The position numbers were made by a program, and so were the translations under genes. 64,000 nucleotides of DNA from Streptomyces iakyrus (GTDB lineage Bacteria; Actinomycetota; Actinomycetes; Streptomycetales; Streptomycetaceae), in assembly GCF_000717055.1 (NCBI RefSeq), contig NZ_JNXI01000020.1, positions 186,001 through 250,000 on the forward strand, read 5' to 3'. Below are positions 59,910 to 64,000 of this stretch, piece after piece (the stretch's first letter is position 1; the number at the start of each line of letters is the position of its first letter). The notes below the pieces were generated by a model, which worked only from the letters and a program-made list of their open reading frames with translations, made no database searches and was not told where the DNA came from.

Positions 59910-60721
59910 GATCCGTGCTCCTCCAGTACGTCCCTGATGAACGCCAGCGAGTCCGACGGGGACAACGCCAGATCCCGCAACCGATCGTAGGACAAGCAGT
60001 GGTCCAGGACTTCCTCCGGATCGTCCATCAACAGGCCAAAGCTATGGCCCTCCGTATAGGCCACCGCGCTGGTGTCCTTCTGCCACAGCAGGGTCAGAGA
60101 TCCCTTGCCCATGAGGTGGTGGACCCCGGCGGAGAAGGGGAGCACCTGGACGACGACGTTCGGTCGCTGCGCGACTGCTTCGATGCGCAACAGCTGGCCC
60201 TTCCACGTCTCCGCGCTGGCCGAGGGGCGGCGCAACGCCGACTCGTCGATGACGAAGCGCGCATGGGGTGCCGGGTCCTTGCTCAACAGAAGCTGCCGCC
60301 CCATGCGCGCGGCCACCTGTTCCTCGACTTCCTCAGTGCTGCCAGGTGTTGTCTGAGGGCCAGACAACACCTCCCGGGCGAACTCCTCCGTCTGCAGCAG
60401 TCCAGGCACGTTCGGTGTGTACACCCGCAGGAGACGCGCCGTCGCCTCCAGCGCCATGTACCTCTTGTACTTGTCCTTGAAGGCGTCGTACCGGGCGATC
60501 TTCCAGTGGTGAACCAGCAGGTCACCGCACCCGTAATAGCTGTCCAGGTCCTCCATGACCGCCAGCTTGGACAGTCGCTCGCCCGACTCCAGGCGGCTCA
60601 AGTAGCTCTTGTCGTAGCCGGTGTCCTCGGCCAACTGCCCGAGCGACTTGCCCTCCTTCTCCCGCAGAAACCTCAGCGTCCGCCCCAGCACGGCCCGTCC
60701 TCCGTCAACCACTTCGCTCAC
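59906..60721 (-). CDS. XRE regulator with DUF5753 domain (WhiJ-like)
   Basis: GTG 60721 (AGGGG upstream; other GTGs at 60733) gives 271 aa. HTH: GRTLRFLREKEGKSLGQLAE then TGYDKSYLSRLESGERLSKL. The DUF5753 sensor domain follows with YTPNVPGLLQTEEFAREVL, LQRIEAVAQRPNVVVQVLPFSAG-like text (here RIEAVAQRPNVVVQVLPF) and a C-terminal SPSDSLAFIRDVLEEH. Coupled to DUF397. It probably represses its own operon via the palindrome at 60735. Confidence 0.9.
   Translation of the reverse strand: MSEVVDGGRAVLGRTLRFLREKEGKSLGQLAEDTGYDKSYLSRLESGERLSKLAVMEDLDSYYGCGDLLVHHWKIARYDAFKDKYKRYMALEATARLLRVYTPNVPGLLQTEEFAREVLSGPQTTPGSTEEVEEQVAARMGRQLLLSKDPAPHARFVIDESALRRPSASAETWKGQLLRIEAVAQRPNVVVQVLPFSAGVHHLMGKGSLTLLWQKDTSAVAYTEGHSFGLLMDDPEEVLDHCLSYDRLRDLALSPSDSLAFIRDVLEEHGS
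60344..60372. promoter_or_regulatory. 12-bp-arm palindrome inside the XRE/DUF5753 gene
   Basis: AGGTGTTGTCTG (60344-60355) and CAGACAACACCT (60361-60372) pair perfectly around 5 bp. Its GTTG-Y-CTG … CAG-R-CAAC heart resembles the operator at 60735-60756, so it may be an intragenic second binding site. Confidence 0.5.
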
Positions 60722-60734
60722 GTCACCCCTCACC

Positions 60735-60756
60735 GTTGCCTGGAGCGCCAGGCAAC
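60735..60756. promoter_or_regulatory. palindromic operator upstream of the XRE/DUF5753 gene
   Basis: GTTGCCTGG (60735-60743), 4 bp, CCAGGCAAC (60748-60756): perfect 9-bp arms, 14 bp before the regulator start and in the divergent intergenic region shared with the small gene at 60858. Confidence 0.65.
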
Positions 60757-60857
60757 ACCTGGCCTCTTCCGCAGCGTACGTGCGAGCCGTAACGATGAAG
60801 GCACGAACGGTAATCACCGCTCGTCAAACCCCTGCCTGCCTCCCGGAAGGGACACCC

Positions 60858-61076
60858 ATGCGCCTGCGCCTGCGCGCCGCCGAGCTCTGCGAGTCACTGC
60901 TCCTCACCCGCGTACGGCTCCTGCTGCCCGCCCGAGGGCGGCATCGAGCCGTCGAGCCCGCCCTGCCGCGGCCGTTGCCCCCGCCGATGCTCCTGCGCCC
61001 CCTCCAGCCGGAGCCGCTGGAACTCGACACCCCTCTCGTCCGGCCCTACCTCCGCGCCCTGGAGGTCTACGCATGA
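60858..61076 (+). CDS. small Arg/Leu/Pro-rich protein (72 aa)
   Basis: ATG 60858 after GAAGGGA. 72 aa: MRLRLRAAELCESLLLTRVR then a Pro-rich middle and PLELDTPLVRPYLRALEVYA. No known domain, but the stop overlaps the next ATG (ATGA), which supports a real two-gene unit. Divergent from the DUF5753 regulator and possibly under its control. Confidence 0.6.
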   Translation: MRLRLRAAELCESLLLTRVRLLLPARGRHRAVEPALPRPLPPPMLLRPLQPEPLELDTPLVRPYLRALEVYA

Positions 61077-61336
61077 GGCTGCTCCCCTGGACCGGGGCCG
61101 ACGGCAAACCCTGTTACCTCTCCACCGACGACCCCGACAGCCCCCTCTCCCGACTCGCCGACGACGTCGAGGCCGCTCAGCTCGCGTCCGCCGAGGCCGT
61201 GCTCGCCGGTGCCAGAGCCGTACTGCACGACCCCAAGGCCGGTGAGCACGCTGTGCGTTGCGCGTTGGCGCGGGCCGTGGAGTCCCTGGGCGACGTGCTG
61301 CGGATCGCTGTCGGTCGCGGCGCCGGCACCCGATAA
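61073..61336 (+). CDS. small helical protein coupled to the preceding gene (87 aa)
   Basis: ATG 61073 overlaps the previous stop. 87 aa: MRLLPWTGADGKPCYLSTDD, DSPLSRLADDVEAAQLASAE and a helical tail AVRCALARAVESLGDVLRIA. This pattern recurs as small partners near XRE/DUF5753 regulators in Streptomyces. Function unknown. Confidence 0.7.
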   Translation: MRLLPWTGADGKPCYLSTDDPDSPLSRLADDVEAAQLASAEAVLAGARAVLHDPKAGEHAVRCALARAVESLGDVLRIAVGRGAGTR

Positions 61337-61460
61337 GGCAGGACATACACCCCGCGCACCTGTCGATGTCCTGTCATACCCATCAGTAGCGCACACTCCT
61401 GCCGCTGTTCTGACATCTTCATCGCCGTCACAGAACGACAAGCAGGAGTGAGCCCCCCAC

Positions 61461-62309
61461 ATGCGTCTCATTCGCACGTCAACTGTCAGGAAAATCGGCG
61501 CCGTTGCCGCCTCCGCCGCCCTCGCCGTGACCGGTCTGCTGGCCGGCGCGGGGACCGCCTCGGCCGGCCCCGCCGGGGCGACGAACATCCGGGGTGTCGA
61601 CCCCGGGGACACCGACCGGATGATCGAGCGGCTCTGTAGCCAGGAGACGAGCCTCACGGGCGTGTACGGCGCCCTGAACGTCGACACCGGTGAGTTCAAG
61701 ACCCGGGACGAGTACCTGCGGGACGTCTTCGGGCTGTGGAAGCCGGCCGGGCCGTGGGAGCTGTTCCGCGGCTGGTGCGGGTACGCCGAGGCCTCGACCT
61801 GGTCGGTCAAGGGCGAGACCGTCCGCACATCCCGCTGGATCGGGAACAAGGGGTCCGCCGACGACAAGGAGACCTTCGTCAGCAGCTACAGCACCAAGAC
61901 GTTCGCGAAGAAGAGCGTCGGCGGCGAGATCAGTCTCTCCCTCGCCAAGAGCATCTTCAGCGGAACCGTGGGAGGCAGCGCCGGCTACGAGTGGGGCTGG
62001 GAGAAGGAGTCCCGGTTCGAGACCCGGAGCGAGAAGACGATTCCGCCGTGCCGGCAGGTCGCCGTGACCTGGACGCCGTACCAGCGCGTGGTGCGCGTGA
62101 ACCCCGTCTTCCACGTCGAGGACTACCAGTGGGACAAGGGCGACGGGGAGCGGACCGTGCACAGTTGGCGTGACCGCGGGTACGAGACGATCTACTCGCA
62201 CGGGTACTACATCGACGGCATCTCCGACAAGCTCCTGCCCAGCGGTCAGCCCGACGGCCGTGAGGACAAGATCGAGGAGAAGCTCGACCCCAAGTCCTGC
62301 ATCCAGTAG
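61461..62309 (+). CDS. secreted protein with possible pore-forming (aerolysin-like) segment
   Basis: 282 aa with a Sec signal peptide (MRLIRTSTVRKIGAVAASAA … TASA). The mature part begins with a helical region rich in acidic and aromatic residues (IERLCSQETSLTGVYGALN, WKPAGPWELFRGW). From ~125 to 225 it is a run of alternating polar/hydrophobic residues: SSYSTKTFAKKSVGGEISLS, then SIFSGTVGGSAGYEWGWEKE, IPPCRQVAVTWTPYQRVVRV. That alternation with Ser/Thr, plus IPP…VTW, is how the beta-hairpin and following strand of aerolysin/ETX-MTX2 toxins look. Four cysteines (e.g. RLCSQ, GWCGY, PPCRQ, SCIQ) may form disulphides. The fold assignment is tentative. Confidence 0.7.
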   Translation: MRLIRTSTVRKIGAVAASAALAVTGLLAGAGTASAGPAGATNIRGVDPGDTDRMIERLCSQETSLTGVYGALNVDTGEFKTRDEYLRDVFGLWKPAGPWELFRGWCGYAEASTWSVKGETVRTSRWIGNKGSADDKETFVSSYSTKTFAKKSVGGEISLSLAKSIFSGTVGGSAGYEWGWEKESRFETRSEKTIPPCRQVAVTWTPYQRVVRVNPVFHVEDYQWDKGDGERTVHSWRDRGYETIYSHGYYIDGISDKLLPSGQPDGREDKIEEKLDPKSCIQ

Positions 62310-62331
62310 GGCGCCTGGAGCGGCAACCTTT

Positions 62332-62374
62332 CCGTGTGGGGCGGCGACTGATCAGCGGTCATTCCCCCACACGG
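62332..62374 (+). terminator. stem-loop after the secreted-protein gene
   Basis: CCGTGTGGGG (62332-62341) pairs with CCCCACACGG (62365-62374) across a 23-nt loop, 22 bp past the stop. It ends 13 bp before the pectinase ATG. Confidence 0.55.
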
Positions 62375-62387
62375 AACGGATCGCCGT

Positions 62388-64000
62388 ATGAGTGAGCCGC
62401 GCAGCAAGGCCCAGCACCGTCGCCGCAGAAGCCGCACCGCCCTGGCGGTCGGGGTCCCCCTGGCCCTGGCCGCCGCCGGCACCTTCACCTACGGCGCCGA
62501 CCTCGGTGTCCTCGGCAGCAGTGTCCAGGAGGCCTCCGCCGCCGCACCCGCCTGGGCGGCCGACACCGCCGACGGTTTCGCCTCCGTCAACTCCCTCGGG
62601 CAGAACGGGACGTACGGCGGGCGGGGCGGGAAGACCGTCACCGTCAAGACGCTCGCCGATCTGGAGAAGTACGCGACCGCGGCCGAGCCCTACGTCATCG
62701 TCGTCGCCGGCACCATCACGATGAACCCCGTCGGCAAAGAGATCAAGGTCAAGTCCGACAAGACCATCGTGGGGCAGGGGACCGCCGGGCACATCGTCGG
62801 CGGCGGGTTCTTCCTCGGCCAGGGCGTGCACAACGTGATCATCCGGAACCTGACCATCCGGGACGCGTACCAGGGGATCTGGAACGACAAGGACCACGAC
62901 TTCGACGCGATCCAGCTGGACGGCGCCCATCACGTGTGGATCGACCACAACGATCTGCGGCACATGGCCGACGGGCTCATCGACGTCCGCAAGGACTCGA
63001 CGAACGTCACCGTCTCCTGGAACAAGCTGAGCGACAACAACAAGACCTTCGGCATCGGCTGGACCGAGAACGTCAAGACCGACATCACGATCCACCACAA
63101 CTGGATCCGCGAGACCGAGCAGCGCAACCCGTCCACCGACAACGCCGCCCACGCGCACCTCTACAACAACTTCCTGGAGGACGCCCCGGGCACCGCCATC
63201 ACGTCCGCGTACGGGAACTACTCGCGCGGCGGTACGAGGATGGTGCTGGAGAACTCCCTCTTCCGGGGCGTCAAGAACCCCGTCATCAAGGACAGCGGGG
63301 CCGCCGTCGTCCAGCGCGGCAACTCCTTCTCCGGCACCAGCGGTCGCAACGAGAGCGGCGGGACCGCCTTCGACCCGAAGTCGTACTACCCCTACACCCT
63401 GGACAAGGCCGCCGACCTCCCGGCGGTCCTCAAGGCCGGTGCCGGTCCCCGCGCCTCCATCGGGACGACCGCCGCCGCCACCAAGGCCGCGGCCGCCACC
63501 ACCCTCACCGTCGCCCAGGACGGCAGCGGCCAGTACCGCACCGTGCAGGCCGCCGTGAACGCCGTACCGGCGAACAACCCCGCGCGCGTCGTGATCGCCG
63601 TGAAGCCGGGGACGTACCGGGAACTGGTGAAGGTGGCCGCCAACAAACCGCACGTCACCATCCAGGGGACCGGTGGCAGCCGCAAGGACACGACGATCGT
63701 CTACAACAACGCCTCGGGCACGCCGAAGCCCGGCGGCGGGACGTACGGCACCGGCGGCAGCGCGACCGTCGCCGTCGAGGCCGACGACTTCCAGGCGCGC
63801 AACCTGACCATCTCCAACGACTTCGACGAGAAGGCCAACCAGAACATCAAGGACCAGCAGGCCGTCGCCCTGCGGACCGCCGCCGACAAGGTGTTGCTGG
63901 ACGGGATCATCGTCAGCGGGGACCAGGACACGCTGCTGCTCGACACCGCCTCGAAGGACCGCCTCGGCCGGGTCTACGTCAGCAACTCCTACGTGATCGG
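62388..64000 (+). CDS. pectate lyase (PL1)-pectin methylesterase (CE8) fusion, 3' partial
   Basis: From ATG 62388 one frame stays open to the window end (537 codons and counting). A Tat/Sec-like signal (KAQHRRRRSRTALAVGVPLA…) exports it. Residues ~55-350 are a PL1 pectate lyase: GFASVNSLGQNGTYGGRGGK, the Ca-site region DFDAIQLDGAHHVWIDH and the catalytic-arginine region VKTDITIHHNWIRETEQRNP. After an Ala/Thr linker a CE8 pectinesterase starts: TLTVAQDGSGQYRTVQAAVN, VVIAVKPGTYRELVKV, then DQQAVALRTAADKVLLDG and the catalytic-Asp motif SGDQDTLLLD. The enzyme should de-esterify and cleave pectin together. The C-terminus is outside the window. Confidence 0.88.
   Translation, partial: MSEPRSKAQHRRRRSRTALAVGVPLALAAAGTFTYGADLGVLGSSVQEASAAAPAWAADTADGFASVNSLGQNGTYGGRGGKTVTVKTLADLEKYATAAEPYVIVVAGTITMNPVGKEIKVKSDKTIVGQGTAGHIVGGGFFLGQGVHNVIIRNLTIRDAYQGIWNDKDHDFDAIQLDGAHHVWIDHNDLRHMADGLIDVRKDSTNVTVSWNKLSDNNKTFGIGWTENVKTDITIHHNWIRETEQRNPSTDNAAHAHLYNNFLEDAPGTAITSAYGNYSRGGTRMVLENSLFRGVKNPVIKDSGAAVVQRGNSFSGTSGRNESGGTAFDPKSYYPYTLDKAADLPAVLKAGAGPRASIGTTAAATKAAAATTLTVAQDGSGQYRTVQAAVNAVPANNPARVVIAVKPGTYRELVKVAANKPHVTIQGTGGSRKDTTIVYNNASGTPKPGGGTYGTGGSATVAVEADDFQARNLTISNDFDEKANQNIKDQQAVALRTAADKVLLDGIIVSGDQDTLLLDTASKDRLGRVYVSNSYVI

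Overview
The window is chromosomal DNA of a high-GC actinomycete, almost certainly a Streptomyces: third-codon positions are almost all G/C, GTG starts and stop/start overlaps are common, and it carries hallmark Streptomyces genes (mshA, devA/devB/devE, rsiG, nur, glnR, XRE/DUF5753-DUF397 pairs). From about 9.6 kb rightward the gene order matches, as far as I remember it, the S. coelicolor core segment running from gpmA (about SCO4209) to the two-component pair near SCO4155, in inverted numbering. Locus numbers are from memory; the function calls rest on sequence.

Region 1 (1-9.65 kb) is an accessory graveyard beside gpmA. It holds the end of a HAD-like gene, a clipped GAF-PAS-GGDEF pseudogene, an IS110 scrap, a TetR gene that lost its DNA-binding half and abuts a 5'-trimmed cytochrome P450, and two related tyrosine-recombinase fragments. 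Each recombinase fragment is followed by a hairpin and by the same 18-bp core; the second core is the 3' end of gpmA itself. I read this as successive integrations at the gpmA 3' end. Between the two cores lies a two-gene cargo of unknown function (soluble protein plus lipoprotein-like membrane protein) of noticeably lower GC.

Region 2 (9.65-25.1 kb) is core: gpmA, an MFS exporter with a coupled acetyltransferase, small stress-type enzymes, mshA (mycothiol) coupled to a YbjN gene, an NlpC/P60 wall hydrolase, a receiver-PP2C phosphatase, a HbhA-like protein and an XRE regulator with a clear upstream palindrome.

Region 3 (25.17-27.13 kb) is a 1.96-kb transposon with terminal inverted repeats and a 5-bp GGTCA target duplication. 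It carries only the C-terminal part of a Mu/Tn552-type transposase plus two cargo genes, one for a secreted protein. It landed on the stop codon of a VOC gene.

Region 4 (27.1-38.8 kb) is variable core: LysR, TetR-SGNH, RraA, a HelD-type helicase with its TetR, and an unusual protein with two aminoglycoside-phosphotransferase domains. Region 5 (38.9-43.2 kb) has three paralogous GntR regulators (including devA-devB and devE), two of them divergent from homologous ~60-aa membrane peptides, with palindromic AGTTGG/CCAACT operators.

Region 6 (43.3-59.7 kb) is dense core: an Eis-like acetyltransferase, rsiG, dtd, ygfZ, nur, nitrobindin-like protein, cysA with a cysteine-containing leader peptide, an LmeA-like protein, a ThiS/MoaD-type carrier, glnR, a LacI regulator, an HtrA-like protease and an MprAB-like two-component pair. 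Region 7 (59.7-64.0 kb) has a WhiJ-type regulator pair, two coupled small genes, a secreted protein with pore-former-like features and a pectate lyase-pectin methylesterase fusion cut by the window end.
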